A DNA stretch of 64,000 bases from Stercorarius parasiticus (GCA_013396915.1 VWZL01001370.1:388414-452413); one strand, 5' to 3'; numbered from the stretch's first letter, positions 8,151 to 23,070 are shown. The notes: generated by a model from the sequence alone, not told the origin. Numbers and translations: made by a program.

Positions 8151-11100
8151 GCCGGCACAGGGCAGCAAGTGGGCACGGCTGGGCTGGCCACTCTGGAGGG
8201 GCGAATGCCTTCACTGGAAACGAGCCAGTCTCTCCAGCAGCACATCCTTCATCCTCCCCCTTTGCCGTTGCTGCTGGCATTTGGCTCAGACAACCGTTTA
8301 GGTTATCTTCCATTTCAGAGTTGTTCCCATCTTATTTCTCCGAGGTCAGCTGTGTACGAGGCTTCTCAATTAACCTCGGTGGTCCCTCAGCACCTGTGTT
8401 GTCATGGCGCGGGGTACCACAGTCTAAATGAGGCACTCTGCGCAGAGTTTGGCAGGAGCTAATAGTGTTTCTTTTGAGAACGAAGGGAGTGCTAAGGAGC
8501 TGGAATCAGCTCCCTGGTACCACCCCTCTGCTAGCTCCAGGATGCTGCCATGAAGGTGACCTTGCTGACAATGGTAAAACTCCTCTCCAAGGACCATTCA
8601 TTGGCATATAACTGTGGATCCAAAGGACACCTGGCACCTTGTTTGCTAAATAAAGGCACGATTAATACCAGGCCTCCCTGTTCACCAAACGCTCCTCAAG
8701 CCCCAAAGTATTCCCCAAAGCACAGCCAGGCATGAGACTCTTCCCGACTCTTGGGGACGTCTACACTTTGTCTGTAAGACTGCACATAAACAAGAAAGAT
8801 TGTGGTCCAGTGATATGAAGGTCCCTCTGAAGTTAACAGGGGCTGCTTGGGAGGGTGCTTGAGGAAAAGAGTGGTTTGGAGGAGACTTCATGCAGCCCAA
8901 GCACCTGCTGTGGGCACCTCTGTTGAGAGCACGAGCATGGGTAGTGTGAATGTTCCTCATTCTGCCTATCAACAAGCTGGCAGAAATGGCATTGTTTAGC
9001 AACTCTGGGAACCCAAGCCATCAGATTTTCGTGCTGCAGCTTTGCAGCATTCCCTTTGATGTGTGAACTTCGAAGACCCTTGAAGGAAAATTGTTTTCTT
9101 GTGGTTTTTTTTTCATTTTGCTGTTTCTGTTTACTGTAATGACAACGGTGTAAAAGGTCAGAGATATCAAGCAGGCTTGCCAATCCTACGAGTGTCAATG
9201 AAACTCATGTTCTACAGAAATCCTGAGAACTCCCAGCTTCCTCTGAAGTCAATTCTATCATCCAGGAGTCCATGATAAGTATGATAAATTTGAACCGAAA
9301 AGTCCTATCCCTTCTGTAATTCAGCATTTTATCAAAATGGATGTAATCACAGCTCGACCTATGAAATTACAGGGATTTTCATTTTTGAGAGAGCAAGAGA
9401 TGGAAAATTAAAAAGCAGCCCTTTCTATTCTTCAGAAATTTTAATGAATTCAAGTACTTTATCTCAGATTTATATAATAGTTTGGGTGGGAGTGAAAAAA
9501 TGACTAATAGGTCAAGCTCACTTTCCTTTTTCTCAGTTTCTAAAATAAATTGACTGCTTAATCTTTCTTTGACCTGCAACACCCCAACATTACACTATGG
9601 ACTTTTCAGGAAGTGTACAGGTTTCATGGCTAATGAGTAAACCTAATTCCTGGGAAGAGATTCTGAGTTCATTTTCTCGTGTGGAGAAGAGATAGAAGGC
9701 TCAGAAAGGGACCAAGGCTTAATCTTGACCTGGAATCAGCTGAAGCTCCTGCCTTTGTGCTGCCCAGTCCCTGCCCTAAGGATGCATTAGAGTATGGTAA
9801 AATGTCCTTTGTGAGCAAACAAACAAAAAACCCCCCTAAATTTTGCCAAAAACTGCCTCTGCCTCAGACGTAAAAGAAAATGTCTTTGAAAGATATTGGT
9901 GGTTTTATATCTATGACCTAGGTCTTCACTAGCGTGAAGATTTTTGTTCATGAATCAAGAGATCATTAGACCCAAGGGAACCCAAATAGGGGTTGATTTT
10001 TCCTGTGGAAGTGACAGAGAAAGACGTTTTTGGAGTTCTTATCCAGACCTTTCCCTAATCAGGCTTAGGAACTGGATTAAAGGCACTTGTTTTGGCTAGA
10101 ATCTCAACAGTAATGGAAAACTATTTGGGAAGCAATTGCCTATGAAACGTACCTCAGAGAATTGCTTTTTCAATGGGTCTAATATGATACATCCTGTGGT
10201 GTGATGATCCTTGTGAAATGTTTATTTGAATTTTATGATGATGTTCTGGTTTCCGGTAAAAAGTCCGATAGTTTAACGATAAGACACGTTGGCTGCTACA
10301 TGGCTACCAAGTAGTGATTCTTATACCATCAACAAACAGCTAATGTGCTATGGGAAAATAGCAAATTATATGTGACTGCGTAAGATTTTGTGCAGAATGC
10401 AAATCTGAATTGTTTGAGTATACACAATTTCAGAACACTTGACATTAAATGAACGCATCTGGCATTGTCCTTCAATGGCCTTATGCTATATAATTATATG
10501 CCATATACTTAAACCTAGAGCCTAATTCTCATAGATATTGTGTATATATATTATATAAAGTATATATATTATATATTTATATAACTTAATTTAGGGATGA
10601 GATACAGTCTACCTGAGCACAGTGATCCTGCCTGTAAATATACCGTACCTCAGCTCCGATTTCTATCATGACAAGAACACTGGAAATGTTCTTATTTAAG
10701 GGTACAACTTTATAAACATTGGAAAGAGAGACCATGACTGATAACCTCTTAAATTTTTCATAGGTATGTGTCTCCTGGAGAAACAGAATGATTTCAATCA
10801 CAGATGAGGAGCCTTTGTAACACAATGATTGATTTTAACACTGTAAGATTATTTATTGGCAAAGCATCCAAGTGGCATTGGAAAAGTTAGCAGAATTCAT
10901 GACAGCGTCCTGATTTTCTAATTAAGTATGGCCAGCGTATTACTCTTTCACCTGTATTTTAAATTTTACATTACAAGTTTGTCATCTTATTTTTGCTTTA
11001 ATGAAGGTTTACATTTTCAGAGCATATGCTTGTACATATTAATGCATGTGAAGCATATGTGATAATTATGCATATCTCTCCCTCTTCCCCCTCCCCTCCA

Positions 11101-13405
11101 TCCATAAACAGTGAGAGATTATTCTTCTACTTGTGAAACCAGACACTATAGGTTCAATTATATTGTGTTCACTGTCAGGCAAGAAGGGGAGCAGTGAGAT
11201 CTGCACGCCACAAGAATGCCCTTTCCTTGGCAGGTTCAGGCAGAAGCTGATCTCGCACTTAGTCAATCATCTGGTAAGAGCTGGAAATGGAATCAATGCT
11301 GGTCTTTGGTTCTCCTTTTGAAAAGAAAAGCTAATGGGTTTCCCTACTCTTCTGATCCCTGTCATCTTTTACACTCCCATCGCTGTTCTCCATCCCACCA
11401 AGCCACTAGGATCACTGACATCTTACCTGGAGTGAGCTTCTTTAACCCTGATTTGAGGCCCATTTTTGTACACAATTAGTTAGGCATACAGGTGGGATCA
11501 ACTGAAATGAAAATAACTGGCAGGGTATTAGGATACTGAATGTAAACATATAATGTAAATACTGTAGTCAAGGCTATCCTCCCAACCTGGTAGCTCTATA
11601 GGCAATCAGCTGCAAGAGGAATAAATGTGGTTCTGTCAAGCTCCTCGAGCTACCCGAGAAAGCGTGTCCTTGGAGGAGAAAAAGCGTCTCCTCTCAACCA
11701 TTCTGAAGTCTCAGAGAGAGAGAAGCAAAGCCCTGCAGAACCCCCTCCACATTTGCAAAAGCTGTGGGGAAGCTGGCAGGGAGAAGGAGGGAGGGTGGCT
11801 GCCTGACTGCCCAGAGACGCCCGCTCTTCTCCTGATTGCAGCGACTGAGCATCTGCCGAAGCCTCCGTGGTATTTCCAGTTCTGTGTTCATTCAAAACAC
11901 AAGTGAGAAGATCTGGACTTGAAGCTACTTGGAGATGCCTTACCATAACTCTCCAGTTTTCACAGGAAACATGGAAGATGCAATATTTGTTCATTTTTGT
12001 TCAAGAAAACCCAACAGTGAATGACATTCTAACAACACATTTTAATAGCAAATCCCAAATGGTATTTGCCTCACAGAGACAGTGTCTGCCTCTTTTAACC
12101 AAGAACCCAGTTTTTTCCACACTTACCATCACCAACAGAATGATCAGGAGCAACCACAAAATGTGGGACAAACTATTTCCAGAAGCTGATGCAGATTGTG
12201 AACATCACTGGTCTGAGCTTGACCAGAAAAAACCTGCAATGTGAACTCTCATCACAATGCACAGGACTCAGAGCAGCCAAGGAGCAGACGCTTCAGATTA
12301 ACCAAGTTCATCACTCTTGGAAGAAAACTGCTGACATCACTTTGTTCTGATGCAAACAGAGACCCTGTCTGTCTCCTGAATACTTATTAGATTACAAATA
12401 TATTTATAAATCAGTTGATTTGATTCAAACTGAACCTTCTGAGACTGGATCTCTCTCTCTCTAAGGCTTTTTGCTTCAGTTATCCAAGCTTATTTGAAAG
12501 TGACCTGTGAGGATAAAGGGAGGGTTTAAACTTACTCCATCGGCAGGTGAAAGCAAAAAGCTGACTTTTCATCTACCCCTAGCACACCTTCTGTAAAGCT
12601 TTTCTGTAGGAAGGACAATCTTTTCTCAGAGATCCCTCAAAGAGTGGCCTTGGTCTTATTAGATTTTGTAGATGGATCATGAAAGCCAGGCCCTTGGCTT
12701 GTTTTCAACACGCGAGTATCTATCTGGTCCTGCCACCAGAACCTGTCCTCGTTGCACTGAGCGGCGGCTGGCTCCCGTCGCAGACGGCGACGGTGGAGGA
12801 GGACAGTTGTGCTGGAGTGAGTGCCCAGGAGGAGGAACAGCCCTGGTCCCATGCTATGGGAATACACAACAGCATTTCTTGGTTATCTGTCAAAGCGATG
12901 GACAGACAGAGCATTCCACTCACTCTTTTTTCTCCTTTTTCTGTCCCTGTGGCACGTGCAACAGCAGCCTTCAGTTCCTGGGCATGGGGCTGGGTAGCCT
13001 TGCCTCCCGAAGATACTTCCAGACCTTCTCCTACAGGGACGATGAGGTCCTTCTGCCGATCCCCCACAGCTTCCCAGTGTCCATCGCAACAGCGGAAAGA
13101 GATTAATGGTGCTCAGGGCTGATATGATCTGCATTTAATTGAAACAGTTTCTTAACTTGGGATCAAACACTGGTGAATCATCCTCTTTTTTACTGTGTTT
13201 TAGAAGCTAGATAATTTATATGGCTATATCTTCATTGAATATTAATATTTTTCTCAGTAACACAGCACACTTGAAAAACAGATTCAGAAATCAGCAGGAT
13301 AAAAGGGTATATTTTCAGCGAAATTTAAATGAATTATAATATTACTACAACTACCGGGTTTTTAGTAGTTTTGTTAAACAATTTTTACAAATACGTAGCT
13401 GCAAC
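8151..13405. other. Upstream intergenic DNA, no gene seen
   Basis: AT-rich unique sequence. Landmarks are a TATATA-rich palindromic stretch at 10541-10584 and a GC-richer patch at 12670-13110 in which several overlapping frames stay open. None of these translations resembles a known protein and none has convincing splice sites. Confidence 0.6.
10541..10584. repeat. TA-rich low-complexity palindromic tract
   Basis: Tandem TATATA blocks, including TATATATATTATATAAAG and a near repeat of it, which could extrude as a hairpin. Confidence 0.8.
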
Positions 13406-13645
13406 AGGGTAGGTTTAGACTGGACATTAGGAAAAAATTCTTCACAGAAAGAGTGGTCTGGAATGATGTGAAGTCCTTGGACTCCATCCAAGGATGGAGT
13501 CACCATCCCTGAATGTGTTTAAGAGTCATTTAGATGTGGTGTTAGGGGACATGGTGTAGGGGAGAACTTTGTAGAGTGGGGTTGATGGTTGGACTCGATG
13601 ATCCCAAGGGTCTTTTCCAACCTGAATGATTCTATGATTCTATGA
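13406..13645 (+). mobile_element. CR1 retrotransposon 3' fragment
   Basis: It begins with GGGTAGGTTTAGACTGGACA and GAAAAAATTCTTCACAGAAA, characteristic of the CR1 3' region, and ends with GGTTGGACTCGATGATCCCA and ATTCTATGATTCTATGA. About 240 bp, 5'-truncated and diverged, with a local palindrome at 13480-13501. Confidence 0.92.
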
Positions 13646-16600
13646 TAGTAACACTGTAGTTGTTATTTGCACTTGTTGCATCTCAGTATATCTCTCTCCT
13701 TCCTCACGTATCTTCAACAGAAGTTCACAACAGCTCCAGAAGTCTTTGAAGTCCTCAAAAACTTTGCTTATGACTTTTCTGCTTTTTGTTTACTCCACAA
13801 TTTTTAGGATGCTTGATTCCAAATCCTTAAAGCATGTATGAAACCATGCGCAACAACTTGTAAAAACAAGTTGGCATTTTTGGAACAAACATCCATGAAT
13901 TTAGTCTTGGATATAGCATTGTGTATGGTGAGATAAAAGTGAAGTAAAGAAAAAGAAATTGCCTGAGGACAAAATCAGTGGGAGATCTAAGGAGTTCAGA
14001 TGCTCAAATAAAGCAGAAAAAAGTAGAGAAAAGGAGAAAATAGCAAGGACAGTCTTTCGTGCTGCTTTGATAATCACTTGAAGTAAAATGTCTTTCTATG
14101 GCTTGGCTGTCTTCTCTTCCAGTTTTGAATCTTATAATATATGGATTTTTTTTTAAACTCTCAAGTTCTAAACGTATGTCTGTGACAAGTTCATTTTTAA
14201 GTAGGTCACTTCCTGCTAAATCATTCGGGTGGAAAGATAAAAAAAAGTGTGAAATGAATTTATGGAGATCGTTTCTTACAAAGAAGTTTTACAAAAGTGA
14301 CTGCCTAATCAAAGAAGGGCTATTTGTGCTAGAATTCGAACATGTGTCCTAAGGAGGAAGGTGACAGAGTTGCTGGTGGATACCATGGAAACCTGAGACT
14401 TTTTCATCAGATTGCACGTGAGGCTCTTTTATCTGTTTGGTTTCGTTGTCTCGCTGTCATCCTTTCCCACTCACTCCATGCTGACTTCTGAGCAATTTTA
14501 AAACCTTGCCACATCTGACGCAAACGCTTTAATAAGCCGAGAGCCCAGCCTTCATCAGCAGAAAAAGGGGGAGACACCTTCTCACAGCAAGTCCTGGGGG
14601 GCCACCTCCATGCCCAAAGAAATCAAAGGAGCCTTCTCTCCTCCCACAGCCCCCACTGCTTGATGCGAAGTCCCTGATACGGTGCGATTTATGTTTAGAC
14701 TATTTGCATCTGTTTCTTCTAGAATTCCTTTTGATGTGCATGATGAAAGACTCGAGAGCGTTTGTGAAGGGCTGGAGGACAGAGCGGGAGCATCACACAG
14801 CCTTGGGTCGGGCCAAAGAGAAGGGACTACCTGTTGAGCATTTGGGCCCTGGCTGCTGTGCCCTGTGGTGCCCAGAAAGTCAGAGCTCTATAATCCTCAC
14901 CCTCCCTTTCCATACATTCGCATCTCACCTGCTATAATGACTTTGCTCCCAGATTCTCCCTCTGGTCAATGGACACCAATGAACAGAGGTAAATGGGATG
15001 TTAACCTGGAAGTACCTATGCCTTTGGGAGAGTCCTCACATCTACTGGGCTTGTGTTCACCTGAAATGAGATCACTGGGCTGGCCCGAGACACTTGCCAA
15101 TCATAGCCCAATTACCAATTTAGCCATTCTTAAAGGGGGAATTAGTTCTTCGTAAGTTTGAGAGATGAAAATAAGAAATACTGAAATTAAGAAGGTGGCA
15201 AAATTGAGTCTTTTGGGTATACCTATGAGAAAACATCACTGGGTCACCACTTGGCTAGAAACGAAAGCTTTCATCACTTCGAAGCTTCACACAGCAGAGG
15301 ACTGTGTCATTCGCAAGTCCAAGACCTGCTTCTGCTCACCACACAGCCGCGCTCACGAAGGGGTGCACAGCCGTGACCAGGCATCTCCCTTTCTGATGAA
15401 TTCCTCCCTTTTCTGCTCACTTGCAGCAATAAGAGGTGGGTCTCATCTCGATTCACAGCACTCTCCAGTTGAGGCAAAATTGTCATATTTTAGCTAACCA
15501 AGAGATGCATGAGGTCTCATCTCAGACTGATCATTAAGGGCTGAGACCATTAAGGCCTGTGCTCTGCCTCGGTGCCAATACCCTCACAGGCGCATTGCAG
15601 TATTGTGTAGGGAGATATTTTCGGTAGTTTGTATTGATTATGAAAGAGCACCCAGAGCTGATTTTCCCAGGACATCCAGGATAATGAATTCAGACAGAAA
15701 TGATGAGCAAATTTGCAGCTGTGTTAACTCCCCCATCACCTGCCAACCTGCGAGTCCGCTTGGCTCTCTGCCCCCGCAGCTGCACTGGGAGCTGGGTGCA
15801 TGAGCTGTGCTGCACGCCTGCCAGGCTGCTTGTCTGCAGCCAGGAACGTGAGGAAGGCATGGCTGTTCAGTAAAACACAGTTCAGGTGGCGTGGTGTTTA
15901 ATTCCAAATAATGGAACCATATCACATGCATCATGTATTCCAAATTATGGAAGAGAAGCCTTCCTGTATATTCATAGGCAATTGCTGAATTTTTTTTGAT
16001 TTCTTAAGAGGATTTAGGTACATAAAAAACTAAGGATTGCAATGTTTAAGTTTTAGCTGCTTATCAGAGCACCTGAAGGAATGAAGTTCGGGTTCCTACT
16101 TCTCATGACCAACAGCAGGAAGAATTAGATGCTTGAAAATGGAGTTCAAACATTGAGTGCACAAACAGTGAGACCACCTGGGGTTATTCAGTAGGAAGCG
16201 TGGAGCTCTTTTATCCTGCCCATCTTCAAGTTACGCATCTCATCAGCTGTTTGCTCGTCCCTGAAAGTAAAGATCCACAACTGCTCTGCCAAAGGGCTGA
16301 ATTGCTGTCATCTTTTAAAATGATACCACTCATTTTAACTAATCTGCGAAGCAGATTACACGTGGATCTGCCATAATTGGTGTGCATTCACTGAACAATG
16401 CATGAAAGGCAATGCATATTGCTGAGTAATTTATTCTGAGGTTGAAAAAAGAAGGATGAAGGCTCCAATCTTCAGGTAAAGCTCTGGTTAGTGAAACTAG
16501 ACTGAAAAGTGACATTGTTTTTAGAAGTGCTGGTAAGCTTTCTAGACACATCGGTACCTCCATTGCAGTATTTCTAATCCATATTTAAGTAAAATTCTTC

Positions 16601-18290
16601 ATTAGTAATACTAGGATAATATAAGATTTACCCCAGACTAAAGATGTCTACTGTAAGGAAGTATGTTGAATAAAGACGCTCCAGATGAGAGCTAGAGTGG
16701 TGGACAGTTTCCTCTTCATCTTAGAATGAAGATAGTTTCTGCTCATAAAACATTCACATCTTTCCACATGAATGGGCTGATATATAATTCATAAAAATAC
16801 TAGTTATGATATTTCTAAGTTTGAGTAGCTTACCCCAAGTTTTGTGCAGCAAATGAAGAGAAACATGTTAAATATATTTAGACACATCAAAGATAAAAGT
16901 ATTACTCATAGATCTGAGGCCTATTACCTCAGGACACATTATGTATTCTGTTTTTCGTATGTTTTCAAGTGTTTCATCAAACATTAGTAGTTTTCTCCAC
17001 TTTATAGACTTTTCCGTTTATATTTTGCTTAAGAAAGATGGAACATGACAGTATTTGCTTTCTGAGTCAAACTCTGTACTGTATTTTTTAAACTAACTTT
17101 GAAAGCAAAGGTTTGTCTCTGGCAGACTGTGATTTGATTACAATTCCTTTATTAACGTACAGACAAGCTCTACATACATAGTCAAGTGTATAATATGGAA
17201 AACAAACATCAGGTGAACAACAGTCCTTTCTCTTAAAAATGTTGTTAAACATTTTAGCTGAGGGCTAGACTGATTTTGCCATCACTCGCTATCATTATTA
17301 CTTCTACTTTAAAGGCATTTTATCCCTTCTATACATTTTTTAGAAAATAAATAATTTTGGTGTGACTTTTCACAGAAGTGGTGATTAGGAGAGCATCCCC
17401 AGTCCAGAGCACACATAAGCACCACTTTAATCCTCTTGATGTCAAAACATGCATAAAATTATCTGGTGCCTTCTCTTAAACAGAGTTGAGTCTGTTGTTT
17501 TTTCTGCAGGCTGTAGCTGCACATGGAGGACAGAGGCTGTGATACTGCAAGGAATTCTGGGTCTTTCATGCTCCAAGGACCTTCCCCAAATGCTATACTC
17601 CCCGCGTGCTCCCAAGACCTATGGAAAAAGAGGTGACATCTGTGACTGAGGAGCAGGAAGTGGCAACAGAATTAAAGTATGAAGATCCTCATGAAGCAGC
17701 CACATGCAGCCCTGTATGCAGACAATATCTTGTGTGTCCTGGAAAAAGACTCTGAAAGTTTTTTCAACTTCTTGGGGGAGGAAGATGCTGATAAGGGCTC
17801 ATCAAAATGTTAAAAAACACCTACGGATGAAACCACTTCTTCAAGTTACCCTCAGTTGCATGGCCAGTCCTGAGGATTAGGACTTGTATTAGATTGGTTT
17901 CATAATGAGAGACAGGATCCCACCCTTCAAAAATGTGAAAAGCATTGGAGAAGAGGAGGACACAAGTAGAGCAAGACAGATTGAAAGCTAAAGGCAGAAC
18001 TGCAGGATGCAGGAGGTGAAAATTGCTTGGAGGAAATAGGAGAGTGGGGGACGGAGAAAAGTTTTGAGAGGTGTTTCAACTTAGACTGATTCCACAACCA
18101 GAAACTACAGTATCCCAGTCAATCTGTTGGGTGGCATCTCTGCTGTAGAAGATAATTCCCTCCCATGTAATGATATGCAGATAACTGCTTGAGAAGTACA
18201 AGAGTGTGTACTCTCAGTCTATCCATGGTTAAGAAGTGCAGGGCATGCTTGCCCTCCCCTCAGCTAACTTTGAAGTTATCCTGGCATTGA
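13646..18290. other. Intergenic DNA, no gene seen
   Basis: Unique AT-rich sequence without a recognisable gene. Open frames are short and scattered. Confidence 0.55.
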
Positions 18291-18345
18291 GAAAGGTTGG
18301 ACTGGGTGACCTCCAGAGGTACCTCCCAACCTAAGTTCTTCTGTG
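18291..18345 (+). mobile_element. Short CR1 3' end fragment
   Basis: GGTTGGACTGGGTGACCTCC and the following AGAGGTACCTCCCAACCTAA match the CR1 terminal region; the octamer tail is decayed. Confidence 0.75.
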
Positions 18346-21300
18346 GTGGAGAGGAACGTGCTTGGCGATGAACAGCAGAATCAGTGACAGAGGTGGAGTT
18401 GGTTTGGGAAACGCATCTCTAACTCCCTCTTTTCTTGCTACTCACCTGCAACTGCTGTCCCATGTGTCCCAGTCAGCATGGTGATCACCAAGTGAAGAAC
18501 GTGCTGTTTTCAACGTGGATGCTCTCCTGTGGTCAGTGTCTAATGCAAGGCCAGGGCACAACTGGTGCTGTGGTCTGAGGTGGTAAAGGTCCGCTGCTTG
18601 ATTTTAGCTTAACACTCTAGCACATCAGCAGATAATCAGTGCTTTTAACATTTCCAGATACAAGAAACTCCTCTTAAATAGAGCTATTTTTTGTTTGGGG
18701 TAAATCAAAAGATGATTTATGAAGAGTAGACATGTGAAGAGCTGAAAAAAGATAGTGCTGTTCTTCCTGAGCAGAGGGACAGGTTGGGGGCAGTGAGTAT
18801 TTTTGCATTTTGGTTTCGTGACTTGGGCTGCATAAATGTGCCGCTAGTGATCGGGGATGCTGTGGTAGATTTACTCAAAAGGAAAGAACTATTGCTTGTC
18901 CAGGGCTGCTAGTACAATCAAGAGAGAGAAACGGTTATGGTGACTATTCCTTTGTACTCACAAGGGGAAAACAGATGATTTGGATAGTTTATCCCTGTCT
19001 AGTACATAGCAATTCCATTCAAGTTGTAGATGGCCTGAATATAACATAATATAGCAGTAGGGTAACATAAAAATAACAGATATATGATTTTTTTTCTTCC
19101 TTTCCAAAAAGGAGCTATTACATTTATAATTGCATAGAGCAATAGTACTTTTCTGGCTTCTCCAAGATCCATTATACAAATTTCCTGCTCTGTTCTCATC
19201 CTCTTCTTCTGAGTGGCTCTGTTTCGCAGCTGAGCATTTAGAACGATTTTTGCTTAGCGGATGCTCTAGGGTGGGATTTGTCCTATGACGGGAGGGATGA
19301 GCTGCGTTCCCCAGGAGCCCAGAGTCTGTGTCTTGAGTCACCTTGTGATGCAGACTGTGACGTGCCACAGGACTGCCACCAGGTACCCACAACAGGAACC
19401 TATTTGCATCATTCTGTGATTCCTCTCCCACATCCTGGTGGTGGGCACCGAAGTTTTGCTGTCAGACAGGGTTGGTATGTGACTAAGTTATGTACCTGAA
19501 CTCAGGAATCTGTCTGCATCCCAGGCCCAGTAATATAGATACTGCATACTTGAAGGTATTTTACCATAATTAAGTATTATATGGACACAGTTACACAACA
19601 TTAATCCTGTCCCAAGTATGCTTTAGGAATCTTATAGGGATCTTAATCAAGATCGTGTTATCTATGGCATTAAAACACTGGAGAGTGACTGTATCTTCAG
19701 TTTTCAAAAGAAGAGAATTACGAATTTCCATTTCCAGTGACTGCTCCAGTGCCTGGCCAATTTGCCCATAGAGCTGTAAAATAGGATTTTCAGGTTTCTG
19801 GAAGGTGAAGCAAGCTCAGAATTATATTTAAATCAGAGTAAGCAGGAATGATGAAAACTTGATCCTGTTAGTTCTGAAACCTTAATTCATCACATATTCT
19901 ATTTGGGTTTGGTACAAAGTAGTGCTTTTCAGTACATTCATATTTTACATCACTTTGTTAGAAACTCTGGTTTTAATCTAAGAACAGTGTGTCTTGTAAA
20001 ATAACCTTATGTGTGACACTTTCACTAGAGGGGTTTTTGTACATTTCCCTAAAGTGCTGACACAGACCATCCTCCGAATCATTCATACAAGCAGGATCTG
20101 GTGGATATTCTCACTGGAAAGGTTTTATTTGAATAGAGTAGATAAAAAATGGAAAGAAAAAAAGAAAGCTCTTGAAATGTTAAGCAGCTTGCCATGTTAG
20201 GTAAACTGTACGTTGTTTTATGTGTTGTGGTAGGACATTATAAAAGGATACAATAGAAGCATAAAATATGTTCAAGGGATTTTTCAACTTAAACAATCTG
20301 TCTTGGTGAAGAAAGCTAACTGATCTTCAAAGCTGCATTTGCTATTCCTAAAATATGTTGCAGTTTCTTCCTCTCACTGATGAGCCGTGCACAGTGTCTA
20401 AGTTGTCAATGTCATCAGCGTGTCTCAACTAACTGCAATCACTGTTCAACGTTTTAGAGCAAAGAGGGAAAAACATCACTCTCAAATAAATCTTTCAAGA
20501 GCATATATCGCAGCCAAGATCAGGAGCTGCTCAACAGAAAGGATGCCATGAGACAAGAAAAATGGACAGCTTCCATACTGGTCCAAAAGCACCTGAGCTG
20601 CTTTGCGTGTCTGAAATAATAGGAAGGATGTGGGAACTCATGGCAAACGCATTGAGAGTATCTGCATAATAAAGAAGATGCACAAGGGCATTAAGCAAGC
20701 AATTTTGGATTGAAGCCGTCGAATGGTATTTGGAAATGGGAAGGCAGAGTGCTGTTATATTGTTGTGATAATCTACAATGTGCCAAATGTGCCAGTATGT
20801 AGCATGAGGTTGCTTTACCGAGGATGGACCCAGTTTCATTTAAAAAGGATTTAAATTTCAGGGTCAGGCAGGTCTTTTCTCCCCTTTCCTCCACCTCTGC
20901 CACTACCAAACAATCAGTCTTTTGCTTTGATTAAATTATTCCCTCCATATTAACATTTTATCTGTAGAATATTATTCTCTTTGCCGGTTTTGGATCAGCG
21001 TTGATATTTCAAAGTAAAATAATATGCAGGATAATTAATTTATTAACTAACTCATTCCCTAATTAATTCATGATTTCTCAGCTTTTGAATCACTAAAACA
21101 ATAGAAAAAAAAGAAGATAAATGCTTTCTTATTAAATTGGTTAAAAGACTTACTTTTCATATGTAAAATAAAAATGCTTTTATGTTAGCAGGTCTGTTAT
21201 CTTGTCAATGAATGAAGGATTTACACGCCTAATATTCCTTTCTGCTCATAAAAGAATAGATCATATAAAAAATGTGATTTAGAATGAGTAATAATTTATT

Positions 21301-23070
21301 AGTTCAATGTAGGCTTTAGCTCAGCTTCCTAGGAAATAAGGCTTATGATGTCTGTGTGTTTCTTCATCAGTCCTTCAGCCCACTAAGAACGTTTTTCAAC
21401 ATGATAGTCACAATGCCAACCAAATCTGCTAAAAGTATCAACCTCTAAATGATTTTCCTCAAGTTTCAGGAAAACAGAGTGCCTCTTGTAACAACAGGGC
21501 TGAAACTACTGCTCTGCATGGGAGAGAAGGCCACAAGATACGTCTGCGGAAAACTAAAATAGAGCCCATTAAAAGTAGGGCCTAAAGAAACCAAATTTGT
21601 GTGTTTGCCTGCTCATTGAACAGCTTGTCTACTTGAAGCCACCCATATTTTGTCTTTGGACCTCAGGCTCCCCCTTATTTATGTGTGCAACGGAAACATA
21701 TACAGAGCCTTTGCCGTCTGGTTTGAAGCCATGGAGTTGATAATGATGTGTGGTGCCTGGGGGACTCCAGGTGGGTGGCAGGCAGAGGATCTGGTAATTT
21801 CTCAGGCTGTAAGAGCTAACCAAAGGGGGGATGGTAACGGTCTTCTGTAAAGAGATGTATGTGGACTGTTTTTTTCACCACCTCTCCCAGTACAAGAAGC
21901 AAGAGGCATTTTGGGGCAGCCAGCAGGAGGAAGGTTCAGAAGGAGGTGTAGAGCACAGGGGCAAGTTGTGGAGCTCCTTCCCTGGGATGCTGTGAATGCT
22001 AAAAAAAATTCTTGGTTTCATTAGCCACCAGCCATGCTCCACATTCAAAGGGGAGAAAAAAAAACCCATTGAGAGTTTCCTGGCTCAGGAAGTCCTTGAG
22101 ATTTAAGTTTAAGGGGAGAGGAAGCGTTCAGAAGTGTTACTACCAGTTCTCTCCTTTTTTGTGCTCTTTGTTATCTCCTTCTATGTTTTGGGGGTTGGGT
22201 TTTATTTTCCACAAAATGCCTTCTGTTTATGTTATTTAGATTTGTTCTATGTTAGTTACAGTAGCATATATTTATTGATAATTTTACTGCTTTCAAAAGC
22301 CAAACCTTTTTAGACTAATTTATTCACACTCAAAATGATGATTTTACATAAGACATCGGAGGGATCTAGGTGTCACCCCAGAGACAGCAGCTGCCATTCC
22401 TTACAAGCTGGAGTTGGGACATCCGTTTTTGCATCATCAGCTTCTTCTAGCTGCTCAAACTCTTTTCTTGTTTTTCTAAGTGACACATTGTCCACCACAC
22501 TGTTTTGGAGAGGTGATCAAGGTATGCTACCTTCTTAGAAGGATGCCTTCTCATTCCTGTGTTCCTCAGACTGGTCCCAGATGTAGACAGGGAACCGATG
22601 CGTGACTTGGAGGATGCACCAGGAGCTGAGGTGCCACAGTAACTTCTAATGGAGCTTCAGCACCTTCTGCTGGTGGGGAGGTATTGGCCTTTTTTTCTCT
22701 TTTTTTTTCTTTTTTTCTTTCTTTCAATTATTTTTGGTATTAGTCTTTTACAGGAAGAGAGTGAATATGGCCCAGTTAACCACAAATGGTGCAGCTGAAT
22801 TTCCTGCATTTGGGAAAATTAAAGAACAGCACTCTAGAAATGCAAGGGATGAGCCTCACCCCAGGAAACCCACCTTCCTGATCAGGCTGTCCTCCTCCCA
22901 TGCTGGGTAAGTATTAAAGGAAGGATATCGGAATGGATGTATCTTTGGTCTAACCCAGTGTGGGGGCTCTTCAGATTTTGTGTTCAGATTTTGTGATCTG
23001 GACTAATCGTGGGAACCATCCCCATTGCTGCTTCTGGGTAACAGCTTCAGATTATATGAGAGATTTTCAA
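18346..23070. other. Intergenic DNA, no gene seen
   Basis: Mostly AT-rich unique sequence. A T/C-rich tract lies at about 22690-22730. At 21025-21075 there are clustered TAATTAAT-type motifs, a possible homeodomain-binding patch (inference only). Confidence 0.5.
22690..22730 (+). repeat. Polypyrimidine (T/C) tract
   Basis: Long T-runs separated by single Cs, with no G over most of the tract. Confidence 0.85.

Noticed and set aside
7580..8462. Long overlapping open frames (up to 268 codons) on both strands upstream of TAC1
   Set aside because: They are Pro/Gly/Arg-rich in a CpG-dense promoter region where stops are rare, run over the promoter, and match no known protein.
12670..13122. Several overlapping frames of about 145 codons
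   Set aside because: Two plus-strand frames and the minus strand are open together, which points to composition. No domain or splice support.
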